NCBI GenBank assembly: GCA_902802575.1
Contig: CADCMN010000045.1
Span: 1-38,850 of the forward strand
Source: an uncultured Eubacteriales bacterium
GTDB lineage: Bacteria > Bacillota > Clostridia > Christensenellales > CAG-138
Reading direction: 5' to 3'
Length of the DNA stretch: 38,850 bases
Made by a program: the position numbers and the translations under genes. Shown here piece after piece: positions 16,749 to 23,944 of this stretch. The notes beneath the pieces were generated by a model. The model searched no databases. It had not been told where the DNA came from and saw nothing but the letters and a program-made list of their open reading frames with translations. The number at the start of each line of letters is the position of its first letter. Within the stretch, counting starts at the first letter, position 1.

Positions 16749-18656
16749 ATGAGCGAAACGAAAGTCAGGATCCAGGACGATCTGTATAGGGCGGTCAACG
16801 GGGCGTGGCTCGAAACGGCGGTGATCCCGGCGGATCGGCCCACCGCCGGCGGCTTCTCCGACCTCGATGAGGCGGTGGAGAAGACCATGATGGCGGACTT
16901 CGCCGCTTTTGCGGCGGGGGAGAAGACCAGCGACATCCCGGAGATGAAGTACGCCGTCGCTCTCTATAAAAAGGTGCTGGACGTGGATCGGCGGAACAGG
17001 GAGGGGATCGCGCCCGTCCTGCCGCTGCTCGAAAAGCTTCGGAAGATCGAGACCGTGGAGCAGCTCAACGCCCAGGCGGCGGAGCTCCTCCTGCAGGGCG
17101 TGGAACTGCCGATCCAAATGGACGTGACCGAGGACATGGCGGACGCCACCCGGCACGCCTTCATCGTGCTGGGACCCGGGCTCATCCTGCCGGACACCAC
17201 CTACTATGCCCAGGACAACCCGGCGGGCAAGCAGCTTTTGGCCGTTTGGACGGACATGGCCGCCAAGGCGCTGGCGTTCACGCCCCTCACGGCTGAGGAG
17301 CAGAAGCAGTATCTGGACGATGCCCTGGCCTTCGACGCCCTGGCGGCGCAGAAGGTGAAAAGCCAGCTGGAATGGTCCGAGTACTATAAGTGCCACAATC
17401 CCCAGGATGTGGACGAGGTGGCCGCCCAGGTGGCGCCCTTCGACATCCGCAGGCTCCTGAACGACCTCTACGGCGAGGACGCGCCCAAGACCCTGGTGGT
17501 CTACGATCCCAAGGCCATCCGGGAGATGAACGGGTACTTCTCGGCGGAGACCTTCGATCTCTACCGCCACTGGACCTACGTGCGGACGCTGCTCAGGAGC
17601 ACGGCCTTCCTTTCGGAGGAGCTCTACGCCCTGGGACGGACCTACCGGCGGGCGCTGACCGGCGTGGCCGCCGATCCGGCTCTGGAAAAGCAGGCGTACC
17701 AGACCGCTTCCATGGCCTATTCCGAGCCCGTGGGCGTTTACTACGGCCGGACCTATTTCGGCGAGGCGGCCAAGGCGGACGTTGTGGCCATGGTCAAAAA
17801 GATCATCGAGACCTACAAGCTCCGCATGCACAAGAACACCTTCCTGGCCGAGGAGACCAAGGCGAAGGCCATCCAAAAGCTCTCCGCCATCGAGATCAAG
17901 ATGGGCTACCCGGACGAGATCAAGGAGATCTGGTCCAAGCTGATCTTCGACGAGGACTCCTCCTATTTTGAGGCCATGCAGACCATCTTCGCCATCCGCG
18001 GCCGGGACAAGCTGGACAGGGCCCTGAAGAGGGTGGATCGGACGGAGTGGCTCATGCCCGGCCATATGGTCAACGCCTGCTACAACCCCAGCGCTAACGA
18101 CATCACCTTCCCGGCGGCAATCCTGCAGAGGCCCTTCTACGCCTTGAGTCAGAGCGCCAGCGAGAACCTGGGCGGCATCGGCGCGGTCATCGGCCACGAG
18201 ATCAGCCACGCCTTCGACAACAACGGCGCCAACTTCGATGAGAACGGGAATCTGAAGAACTGGTGGAAGGAGGAGGACTTCGCCGCCTTCAAGGAACTGA
18301 CCCGCGGCATGGTCGAGCAGTTCGACGGTATCGAATTCCACGGCGGCAAGGTCAGCGGCGAGCTGACGGTCTCCGAGAACATCGCCGACAACGGCGGCAT
18401 GGGCGTGACGCTGGAGATCATGCACACCCTGCCCGATCCGGACTATCCGGCGTACTTCAAAAACTGGGCCCGGGTCTGGTGCCAGAAGGCCAAGGAGGAG
18501 TATATCCAGCTCCTGCTGGCCAACGACGTCCATTCCCCCACCGAGCTTAGGGCCAACATGATGCCGCGGAACTTCCCCGAGTGGTACGAGGCCTTCGGCG
18601 TCACAGAGAGCGACGGGATGTACATCGCTCCCGAGAAGCGCATCAGCATCTGGTAA
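16749..18656 (+). CDS. M13-family zinc metallopeptidase (neprilysin/PepO type)
   Basis: 635 residues. The zinc-binding HExxH is H483-E-I-S-H487 in GHEISHAFDNNGANFD; the third ligand is E543 in SENIADNGG. The N-terminal half (1-400) is the usual helical M13_N cap, beginning QDDLYRAVNGAWLE; the substrate-binding NACYNPSANDITFPAAIL is just before the catalytic site. No signal peptide or membrane segment, so it is a cytoplasmic PepO-like oligopeptidase. The C terminus APEKRISIW is close to the family end CxxW but lacks the cysteine of animal homologues, as bacterial ones often do. ATG follows AAAGGAAG. A terminator follows. Confidence 0.95.
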   Translation: MSETKVRIQDDLYRAVNGAWLETAVIPADRPTAGGFSDLDEAVEKTMMADFAAFAAGEKTSDIPEMKYAVALYKKVLDVDRRNREGIAPVLPLLEKLRKIETVEQLNAQAAELLLQGVELPIQMDVTEDMADATRHAFIVLGPGLILPDTTYYAQDNPAGKQLLAVWTDMAAKALAFTPLTAEEQKQYLDDALAFDALAAQKVKSQLEWSEYYKCHNPQDVDEVAAQVAPFDIRRLLNDLYGEDAPKTLVVYDPKAIREMNGYFSAETFDLYRHWTYVRTLLRSTAFLSEELYALGRTYRRALTGVAADPALEKQAYQTASMAYSEPVGVYYGRTYFGEAAKADVVAMVKKIIETYKLRMHKNTFLAEETKAKAIQKLSAIEIKMGYPDEIKEIWSKLIFDEDSSYFEAMQTIFAIRGRDKLDRALKRVDRTEWLMPGHMVNACYNPSANDITFPAAILQRPFYALSQSASENLGGIGAVIGHEISHAFDNNGANFDENGNLKNWWKEEDFAAFKELTRGMVEQFDGIEFHGGKVSGELTVSENIADNGGMGVTLEIMHTLPDPDYPAYFKNWARVWCQKAKEEYIQLLLANDVHSPTELRANMMPRNFPEWYEAFGVTESDGMYIAPEKRISIW

Positions 18657-18672
18657 ACCATCCCATACAGGA

Positions 18673-18707
18673 AGTCGGAGGAAGAGGGATCTTTCTCCGG
18701 CTTTTTT
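18673..18707 (+). terminator. Rho-independent terminator after the M13 peptidase
   Basis: AGTCGGAG (18673-18680) pairs with CTCCGGCT (18695-18702) with one G-T pair, followed by a T6 run. Confidence 0.8.
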
Positions 18708-18710
18708 GGG

Positions 18711-18739
18711 TTGCGTATTTTGGCTAAATGGCGTAAAAT
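18711..18739 (+). promoter_or_regulatory. Promoter abutting the NAGPA lipoprotein start
   Basis: TTGCGT (18711-18716), 17 bp, TAAAAT (18734-18739). The -10 box ends 7 bp before the best start codon (18747), so the transcript may be leaderless. Confidence 0.5.
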
Positions 18740-18746
18740 GAGCAAC

Positions 18747-19832
18747 ATGAAGAAGAATGCGCTTTGGATGATGCTCATATGCTGCGCCCTGCTGCTGCCA
18801 GGGTGCGTTGAAACGGCTCCGGCCCAGGGGGCCGCTGCGGCCGCGGAGGCCCAGGAGACGGCAGCGCCGACGAACGTACCAACGCCCACCGCCACGGCGG
18901 AGTTGGTTAAGGTTGCGTTGGACTCCCCTGCTCCCGTGGTGCCTACCGACACCCCTGAGCCCACGAACACGCCGACGCCTACGGACACACCGGTACCCAC
19001 GGACACGCCGGTGCCCACGGCCACGCCCACGCCGGACTGCCTCCATGGGGGCGATCATCCGGATGTGTTTTGCACCGGGGAGCCGGTGAAGACGGAGACG
19101 AGCTATGTGAGCGAGAACGTCAGCATCACGATCCGGCGGATCGAGAACCCGGAGGGCTTCCCAAAGCCCATGGTCTGCTTCGTGGCGGACATCTACATCG
19201 AGGACATCACCAGCATCCGCTCCGCCTGGTCCAGAGACACCCTTCGCAGCAGCGTCAACGCCCCTGGGGACGTGCTGGACCTGATGGCCCGGGAGAAAGC
19301 TCTTTTGATGATAAACGGGGATTACGTGGGCAAGTGGAAATTTGGCTGCGTGGTCAAGAACGGGCAGCCCGTCCGTCAGGTGGACAACCCCCGATACGAC
19401 GCCTGCGTGCTCCTGCGGGACGGGACGCTGCTCACGCTGGACGGGACCAAGACCAGCAGCGAGCAGATCATGGCCATGGATCCCTGGCAGGCCTGGTGCT
19501 TCGGTCCGGCCTTGCTGGACGAGGCGGGGCACGCCAAGACGAGCTTCAACTCCAGCCTGACCGGCCCCAATCCCCGGACGGTGCTGGGGTACTATGCTCC
19601 GGGCCACTACTGCTTCGTGGTGGTGGAGGGCCGCCGGGACAGGTACTCCAAGGGTATGAACCTTCTGCAGCTGTCCAAATTCATGGAATCCCTGGGTTGT
19701 GCCGCAGCCTATAACATGGACGGGGGCGACAGCTCCGTTATGGCCTTCGATGCCAAGCGGGTGAATCGGCCCAGCGGGATCCGCAAGATCCCGGATGTGA
19801 TCTATATCTGCGAACCAAGAAAGGAGAACTAA
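18747..19832 (+). CDS. Lipoprotein with phosphodiester glycosidase (NAGPA) domain
   Basis: 361 residues. The signal peptide MKKNALWMMLICCALLLPGC ends in the lipobox LLPGC with C20 as lipid anchor. A Thr/Pro stalk (about 40-95) of PTDTPEP/TDTPVP repeats follows. The C-terminal domain (about 120-355) has LMINGDYVGKW, ALLDEAGHAKT, TVLGYYAPGHYCFVVVEGR and YNMDGGDSSVM, the signature of PF09992, which cleaves GlcNAc-1-phosphodiester or similar bonds; a cell-wall glycopolymer substrate is an inference. ATGs at 18738 and 18711 (TTG) would lie inside the promoter. No ribosome binding site precedes 18747, unlike almost all neighbours. The SPFH gene follows after 4 bp. Confidence 0.88.
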   Translation: MKKNALWMMLICCALLLPGCVETAPAQGAAAAAEAQETAAPTNVPTPTATAELVKVALDSPAPVVPTDTPEPTNTPTPTDTPVPTDTPVPTATPTPDCLHGGDHPDVFCTGEPVKTETSYVSENVSITIRRIENPEGFPKPMVCFVADIYIEDITSIRSAWSRDTLRSSVNAPGDVLDLMAREKALLMINGDYVGKWKFGCVVKNGQPVRQVDNPRYDACVLLRDGTLLTLDGTKTSSEQIMAMDPWQAWCFGPALLDEAGHAKTSFNSSLTGPNPRTVLGYYAPGHYCFVVVEGRRDRYSKGMNLLQLSKFMESLGCAAAYNMDGGDSSVMAFDAKRVNRPSGIRKIPDVIYICEPRKEN

Positions 19833-19836
19833 AACA

Positions 19837-20706
19837 ATGTTCAAAGACAAGGCAGGCAACTTTTCTCCGTTGAAGCTGATCGGCGTGATCTTTCTGGCCA
19901 TCTTCGCCGTCATCCTCGTAAGCTCCAGCTTCGTGGTGATCCCTGCGGGCCACACGGGCGTGGCGCTGACCTTCGGCAAGGTGGAGGACGTGGTCCTTCA
20001 GGAGGGGCTCCATTTCAAGGTGCCCTTCGTGCAGAAGATCGTGGTGGTGGACAATCGGATCGTGAAGCTGGACGTGAACACCGAGGCCTTCAGCAAGGAT
20101 CTGCAGACCATCACCACCGTGGTGGCCGTCAACTACCATGTGGGCAAGGAGAACAGCCAGACCCTCTATAAGAACGTGGGCATGGCCTTTGAGGAGGTGC
20201 TCATCACCCCTGCCGTCAATGAAGTGTTGAAGGCGGTCACCGCCAAGTACACCGCCGTGGAGCTGGTCAGCAGCCGGGCGGAGGTGAGCATGCTCCTGGA
20301 CGATGGGCTCAACGAGAAGCTGAACAGCTACGGCATCTTCATCAACGAGCTCAATATCATCAACTGGGACTTCTCCACCGAGTACATCAACGCCGTGGAG
20401 GCCAAGCAGGTGGCGGAGCAAAACCTCATCAAGACCCGCACCGAGCAGGAGCAGGCCCTGGTCATCGCCAACACCGAGGCCCAGAAGCGGGTCATCGCCG
20501 CCGAGGCGGAGGCCAAGGAGATCAAGACCCTGGCGGAAGCCAACGCGGAGTCCAACCGGATCATCACCGAATCCATCTCGGATCTGCTCATCAAGTATCA
20601 GTCGGTGGCCAAGTGGGACGGCAAGCTTCCTGCGGTCATGGGCGGGTCCGACAATCTGCTCATCGACATCCCCCTGCTCAACGGCACGGCCCAGCCCGCG
20701 GACTAA
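19837..20706 (+). CDS. SPFH/prohibitin-family membrane protein
   Basis: 289 residues with an N-terminal membrane anchor (about 12-34, LKLIGVIFLAIFAVILVSSS), then the SPFH domain with VVIPAGHTGVALTFGKVED and LQEGLHFKVPFVQKIVVVDN (35-210), and a long charged helix rich in Ala and Glu (about 200-255, AEQNLIKTRTEQEQALVIAN) that forms coiled coils. Such proteins oligomerise into membrane microdomain scaffolds and often modulate FtsH-type proteases. AAAGGAG precedes the ATG. It is tightly packed between the NAGPA lipoprotein and the HD gene, which suggests one transcript. Confidence 0.93.
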   Translation: MFKDKAGNFSPLKLIGVIFLAIFAVILVSSSFVVIPAGHTGVALTFGKVEDVVLQEGLHFKVPFVQKIVVVDNRIVKLDVNTEAFSKDLQTITTVVAVNYHVGKENSQTLYKNVGMAFEEVLITPAVNEVLKAVTAKYTAVELVSSRAEVSMLLDDGLNEKLNSYGIFINELNIINWDFSTEYINAVEAKQVAEQNLIKTRTEQEQALVIANTEAQKRVIAAEAEAKEIKTLAEANAESNRIITESISDLLIKYQSVAKWDGKLPAVMGGSDNLLIDIPLLNGTAQPAD

Positions 20707-20709
20707 GAA

Positions 20710-21180
20710 ATGGTCTATACGGAGCTGATGAACCGGGCCCTGCGCCTGGCCTATCAAGCCCATCAAGGCCAGGTGGACAAGTCCGGCGTGCCCTATATCT
20801 TTCACCCCGCCCACCTGGCCGAGCAGATGGAGGACGAAATCAGCTGCTGCGCAGCCCTGCTCCACGATATGGTGGAGGATACCTCCGTGACGCTGGCGGA
20901 CCTGGAAGCGGCGTTCCCGCCGGAGGTCACGGAAGCGGTGCGGCTGCTGACCCACCGGGAGGGGACGCCCTATGAGGACTACGTGCGGGCCATCGCGCAG
21001 AATCCCGTGGCACGCCGGGTGAAGCTGGCGGACATCGCCCACAACAGCGACCAGAGCCGCATGGCGGGCGGCGGGCATATTTCTTCGGAGCAGCGTCAGC
21101 GCCTCAAAACCAAATACGAGCGGGCATTGCGCATCCTGCTGGAAGGATCGGAAGGAAGGGAAGATGGACAAGCGCACTGA
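20710..21180 (+). CDS. HD-domain hydrolase, small (p)ppGpp hydrolase-like
   Basis: 156 residues corresponding to the hydrolase half of RelA/SpoT: AYQAHQGQVDKSGVPYIFHP, then AALLHDMVEDTSVTLADLEA with the HD pair, and VKLADIAHNSDQSRM. Metal ligands are the histidine in FHP, the HD pair and the aspartate in AHNSD. There is no synthetase or regulatory domain, so it resembles the stand-alone hydrolases (Mesh1/SAH type). Whether it really acts on ppGpp is inferred. Its start is 3 bp after the SPFH stop with a weak ribosome binding site, and its end overlaps the methyltransferase by 17 bp. Confidence 0.85.
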   Translation: MVYTELMNRALRLAYQAHQGQVDKSGVPYIFHPAHLAEQMEDEISCCAALLHDMVEDTSVTLADLEAAFPPEVTEAVRLLTHREGTPYEDYVRAIAQNPVARRVKLADIAHNSDQSRMAGGGHISSEQRQRLKTKYERALRILLEGSEGREDGQAH

Positions 21181-21961
21181 CATGGTAGAGGGCTTCTACG
21201 GCGACGGCCGGGAGGAGGATCGCCTCATGCGGACCCGCCACGGGCAGATGGAGTATCTCACCACCATGAGCTGCATCGACCGGTATGCCCTGCGGCCCTG
21301 CCGGGTGCTGGAGCTGGGGGCGGGGACCGGGACCTATTCCCTGGCCCTGGCCCGGGAGGGCTACGAGGTGACGGCCCTGGAGCTGGTGAGCAAAAACGTG
21401 GAGATCCTCCGCCAAAAGGCCAAGGGCCGGCCCCGGTTGCAGGTGGTTCAAGGGGACGCCCTGGACCTCTCCCGCTTTACGGACGACAGCTTCAATCTCA
21501 CGCTGTGCCTGGGTCCCCTGTACCACCTCTATGACCGGGCGGACATGGATCGGGTCTTGGACGAAGCGCTGCGGGTCACCCGGCCCGGGGGCGTGCTCAT
21601 GGCGGCCTTCCTGTCCGTCCACGCCATCCTGTACGCCAACTATCTGCAGGCGCCGCCTTATAATTTTCGGGCGGGCCTGGCGGAGAACTTCGACGAAGGG
21701 ATGGAGCCCCGTCACTTCCCCGAGCAGGTCTTCACCGGCTTTACCCTTCGGGAGATGGAGGACCTGTTCGCCGAAAAAGCCATAGAGCCCGTGGCCCTCG
21801 TCTCCACCGACGGCGGGTTGGAGATCGCGGAGGGCAGGGCGGATTTCTGCCTCTCGGACGAGGACTTTCGGGCCTTCGCCGCCTATCATCTGCACCACTG
21901 TCAGGATCGGGAGCTGCTGGGCCTTTCCAATCATCTCCTGTATATCTGCCGCAAACGGTGA
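21164..21961 (+). CDS. Class I SAM-dependent methyltransferase
   Basis: 265 residues. Motif I is VLELGAGTGTYSLALAREGY, the acidic residue binding the ribose is in VTALELVSKNVE, motif II is VVQGDALDLSRF, and motif IV is LCLGPLYHLYDRADMD. The remainder is a variable substrate cap. The acceptor cannot be told from the sequence. A GGAAGGGAAG ribosome binding site lies within the end of the overlapping HD gene, so the two are coupled. Confidence 0.9.
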   Translation: MDKRTDMVEGFYGDGREEDRLMRTRHGQMEYLTTMSCIDRYALRPCRVLELGAGTGTYSLALAREGYEVTALELVSKNVEILRQKAKGRPRLQVVQGDALDLSRFTDDSFNLTLCLGPLYHLYDRADMDRVLDEALRVTRPGGVLMAAFLSVHAILYANYLQAPPYNFRAGLAENFDEGMEPRHFPEQVFTGFTLREMEDLFAEKAIEPVALVSTDGGLEIAEGRADFCLSDEDFRAFAAYHLHHCQDRELLGLSNHLLYICRKR

Positions 21962-21999
21962 CCCATATCCCCGCTGGGGAGGGGGAAAGGAACGAAACC

Positions 22000-22725
22000 A
22001 TGGAACCAAGGCTTATATCGGAGAAAGCGCGGGTGCTGAACGGCAGCGTCCTCAAGCTCCTGGCGGTGATCCTCATGCTGATCGACCACACGGGGGCGGT
22101 GATCGTGAGCCGCTGTCCCCAGGTGGCGCTGCTCACCTTTTTGGGTAAGACGCTGACCCTCTATCGGCTCATGCGCTTCCTGGGCCGCATGGCCTTCCCA
22201 CTGTTCTGCTTCCTGCTGGTAGAGGGCTTTTCGCATACCCATGATCGGCGGCGGTATGCTCTGCGTCTGGGGGCCTTCGCCATGCTGTCGGAGGTGCCCT
22301 TCGATCTGGCGATCCTTGGAAAGACCCTGGAATGGACCCATCAAAACGTGTTCATCACCCTGTGCCTGGGCGTGCTGGGTCTGTGGGCCCTGGAATCGTT
22401 CCGGGGGCAGGGGGGAAAGCTCCTGCTGTCCCTGGCAGGGCTGTTCCTGGTCGCCCTGCTTTCCCGCTGCGACTACGGCGTCAAGGGCTTCGGCTTCGTG
22501 CTGCTGTTGTATCTGCTGCGGGAACGGCCCATCTCCCGAGCCGTCATCGGCGCGGGGTATCTGAGCTCCACCTGGCAGGCGGGGCTGGCCTTCGTGCCCA
22601 TGGCCTTCTACAACGGCCGGCGGGGCTTTATCCGAGGGAAGGGCCTCCAGCTTGCCTTCTATCTCTTCTATCCCCTCCACCTGCTGCTCCTGTTTCTCCT
22701 CAAGGGGCTTCTGTTCGGCTTTTGA
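22000..22725 (+). CDS. TraX-family membrane protein
   Basis: 241 residues with about eight hydrophobic segments. LKLLAVILMLIDHTGAVIV, then MRFLGRMAFPLFCFLLVEGF and SEVPFDLAILG define the TraX family, named after the F-pilin acetylase but widespread in Bacillota chromosomes without conjugation genes; none are seen here. An upstream GTG (21958) overlaps the methyltransferase stop, but the ATG at 22000 has GGGGGAAAGGA at better spacing and starts the conserved part. A role in acylating a surface polymer is possible but unproven. Confidence 0.88.
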   Translation: MEPRLISEKARVLNGSVLKLLAVILMLIDHTGAVIVSRCPQVALLTFLGKTLTLYRLMRFLGRMAFPLFCFLLVEGFSHTHDRRRYALRLGAFAMLSEVPFDLAILGKTLEWTHQNVFITLCLGVLGLWALESFRGQGGKLLLSLAGLFLVALLSRCDYGVKGFGFVLLLYLLRERPISRAVIGAGYLSSTWQAGLAFVPMAFYNGRRGFIRGKGLQLAFYLFYPLHLLLLFLLKGLLFGF

Positions 22726-22733
22726 TCCATACC

Positions 22734-22762
22734 AAAAAAGCGCCGCCCTTTCGGGCGGCGCC
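22734..22762 (-). terminator. Terminator between traX-like gene and hsp20
   Basis: GCGCCGCCC (22740-22748) pairs with GGGCGGCGC (22753-22761) around TTTC. On the minus strand it is followed by six T residues, so it fits termination of hsp20; it may also slow the converging transcript. Confidence 0.85.
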
Positions 22763-22781
22763 GCTGCGTTTTGGTGTTGCT

Positions 22782-23207
22782 TTAGTCAATGGCGATGGAG
22801 CGCTTCTCCTCCAGCTTCCGCTGGTCCTCCTTGGGGAATTCCAGGGTCAACACGCCCGCGTCGTACTTGCCCTTCACGTCCTCGGCCTTCACGTCGCCGA
22901 TGTAGAAGGTACGGCTGCAGGAACCGCTGTAGCGCTCCTGGCGCAGGATCTTCTTGCCCTTGTGCTCTTCCTTATCCAAGCTCTTCTGAGCGGTGACGGT
23001 GAGGTAGCCGTCCTTCAGATCCACCTTGATATCTTCCTTCTGGAAGCCGGGCAGCTCGATGGCCATCTCATAGCCGTTCTCGCTCTCCCGCACATCGGTC
23101 TTCATCAGATTCTTGGCATGCTTGCCGTACAACTCCCGATCCATATTGAGCATATCGGTCCGCCAAAGATCATCCAACAGGCTTTCTCCGAAAATACTGG
23201 GCAACAT
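22782..23207 (-). CDS. Hsp20/alpha-crystallin small heat-shock protein
   Basis: 141 residues. The N terminus MLPSIFGESLLDDLW is typical; the alpha-crystallin domain (about 37-130) has NGYEMAIELPGFQKEDIKVD, LTVTAQKSLDKEE, YSGSCSRTFYIG and KYDAGVLTLEFPKED. The C-terminal tail lacks a clear I-x-I motif (it ends KRSIAID). It binds unfolding proteins without ATP. The ATG at 23207 is chosen over an upstream one (23228) because it begins the conserved sequence and follows AAAGGAAG. It is controlled by a CIRCE operator on its promoter. Confidence 0.95.
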   Translation of the reverse strand: MLPSIFGESLLDDLWRTDMLNMDRELYGKHAKNLMKTDVRESENGYEMAIELPGFQKEDIKVDLKDGYLTVTAQKSLDKEEHKGKKILRQERYSGSCSRTFYIGDVKAEDVKGKYDAGVLTLEFPKEDQRKLEEKRSIAID

Positions 23208-23288
23208 AGCTAACACTTCCTTTCTCATTTCCTATGCTCCCTGGGGCTTTCTCCTTTAGGATGCCCCGTTCGTTTCCTTACAATGCAC

Positions 23289-23330
23289 AGTATACTCACC
23301 TTTTTAGCACTGTCAATAGGAGAGTGCTAA
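23289..23330 (-). promoter_or_regulatory. hsp20 promoter with CIRCE (HrcA) operator
   Basis: On the minus strand TTGACA (23311-23316), 16 bp, TATACT (23289-23294). The inverted repeat TTAGCACTG-N9-GAGTGCTAA at 23304-23330 matches the CIRCE consensus with one mismatch (G for C at the ninth base) and covers the -35 box. HrcA repression is therefore expected; hrcA itself is not in this window. Confidence 0.9.
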
Positions 23331-23406
23331 TCGTCAAAATTGAATCACGATCGCCATATTTCTGTCAAAATCCGGGGCCCCGGGCACAGACCAGCGTAAA
23401 AAAGGG

Positions 23407-23435
23407 TAGCCAAAGGGGAGGGAAGGTGATATAAT
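23407..23435 (+). promoter_or_regulatory. Probable mscL promoter
   Basis: TATAAT at 23430-23435 with TAGCCA 17 bp upstream (23407-23412, a weak -35), ending 32 bp before the mscL start codon. Confidence 0.5.
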
Positions 23436-23467
23436 GAGCCATATTCCAAGGCAAGGAGATGAAAAAC

Positions 23468-23893
23468 ATGGAAAAGAAAAAAGGGATCGCAGCTGAATTC
23501 AAGGAGTTCATCACCCGCGGGAACGTGATGGATATGGCCGTGGGCATCATCATGGGCAGCGCCTTCACCGCCATCATCAAATCTCTGGTGGACGACGTGC
23601 TCATGCCCGTCATCGGCATCCTCTTCGGCGGCGTGGACTTCACCACGCTGAAGGTCGTCCTGCGGGCTGCGGACGAGGCCGCCGGCATTGAGGAAGCCGC
23701 CCTTCGGTACGGCAACTTCATCCAGAACATCGTCAGCTTCCTGCTCATCGCCGTGGTGATCTTCCTGATGGTCAAGGGCATGAACAAGCTCCGCCGCAAG
23801 AAGGAAGAGCCCGCGCCGGCCCCCGCCCCCGCGCCCGAGCCCTCTGAGGAAGTGAAGCTCCTCACCGAGATCCGGGACGCTCTGAAGAAATAA
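23468..23893 (+). CDS. mscL: Large-conductance mechanosensitive channel MscL
   Basis: 141 residues. The N-terminal amphipathic helix and TM1 read FKEFITRGNVMDMAVGIIMG, with the gating residues of the glycine/alanine face; the periplasmic loop is about 50-80; TM2 is NIVSFLLIAVVIFLMVKGMN; the C-terminal helix ends EVKLLTEIRDALKK. An Ala/Pro run (PAPAPAPAPEP) lengthens the link between TM2 and the C-terminal bundle. It releases solutes on hypo-osmotic shock. The ATG at 23468 has AAGGAG nine bases upstream; the ATG at 23459 directly abuts that site and is rejected. Confidence 0.97.
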   Translation: MEKKKGIAAEFKEFITRGNVMDMAVGIIMGSAFTAIIKSLVDDVLMPVIGILFGGVDFTTLKVVLRAADEAAGIEEAALRYGNFIQNIVSFLLIAVVIFLMVKGMNKLRRKKEEPAPAPAPAPEPSEEVKLLTEIRDALKK

Positions 23894-23905
23894 GACGGCA
23901 CACCC

Positions 23906-23933
23906 AAAAAGCCCCGCTGCTGCGGGGCTTTTT
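23906..23933. terminator. Bidirectional terminator between mscL and the PIG-L gene
   Basis: AAAAAGCCCCGC-TGCT-GCGGGGCTTTTT, symmetrical, between the convergent ends of mscL and the PIG-L gene. Confidence 0.9.
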
Positions 23934-23944
23934 CATATACATTC

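Noticed and set aside
16521-19979. A very long open frame on the minus strand (over 1,100 codons) opposite the M13 peptidase and lipoprotein genes
   Set aside because: It is antisense to well-recognised genes, its translation is low-complexity and shows no family, and GC-rich third positions readily keep that frame open.
22000-22725. Conjugative element, because of the TraX-like gene
   Set aside because: No relaxase, coupling protein or pilus gene is present; TraX-family proteins are common chromosomal genes in Bacillota.
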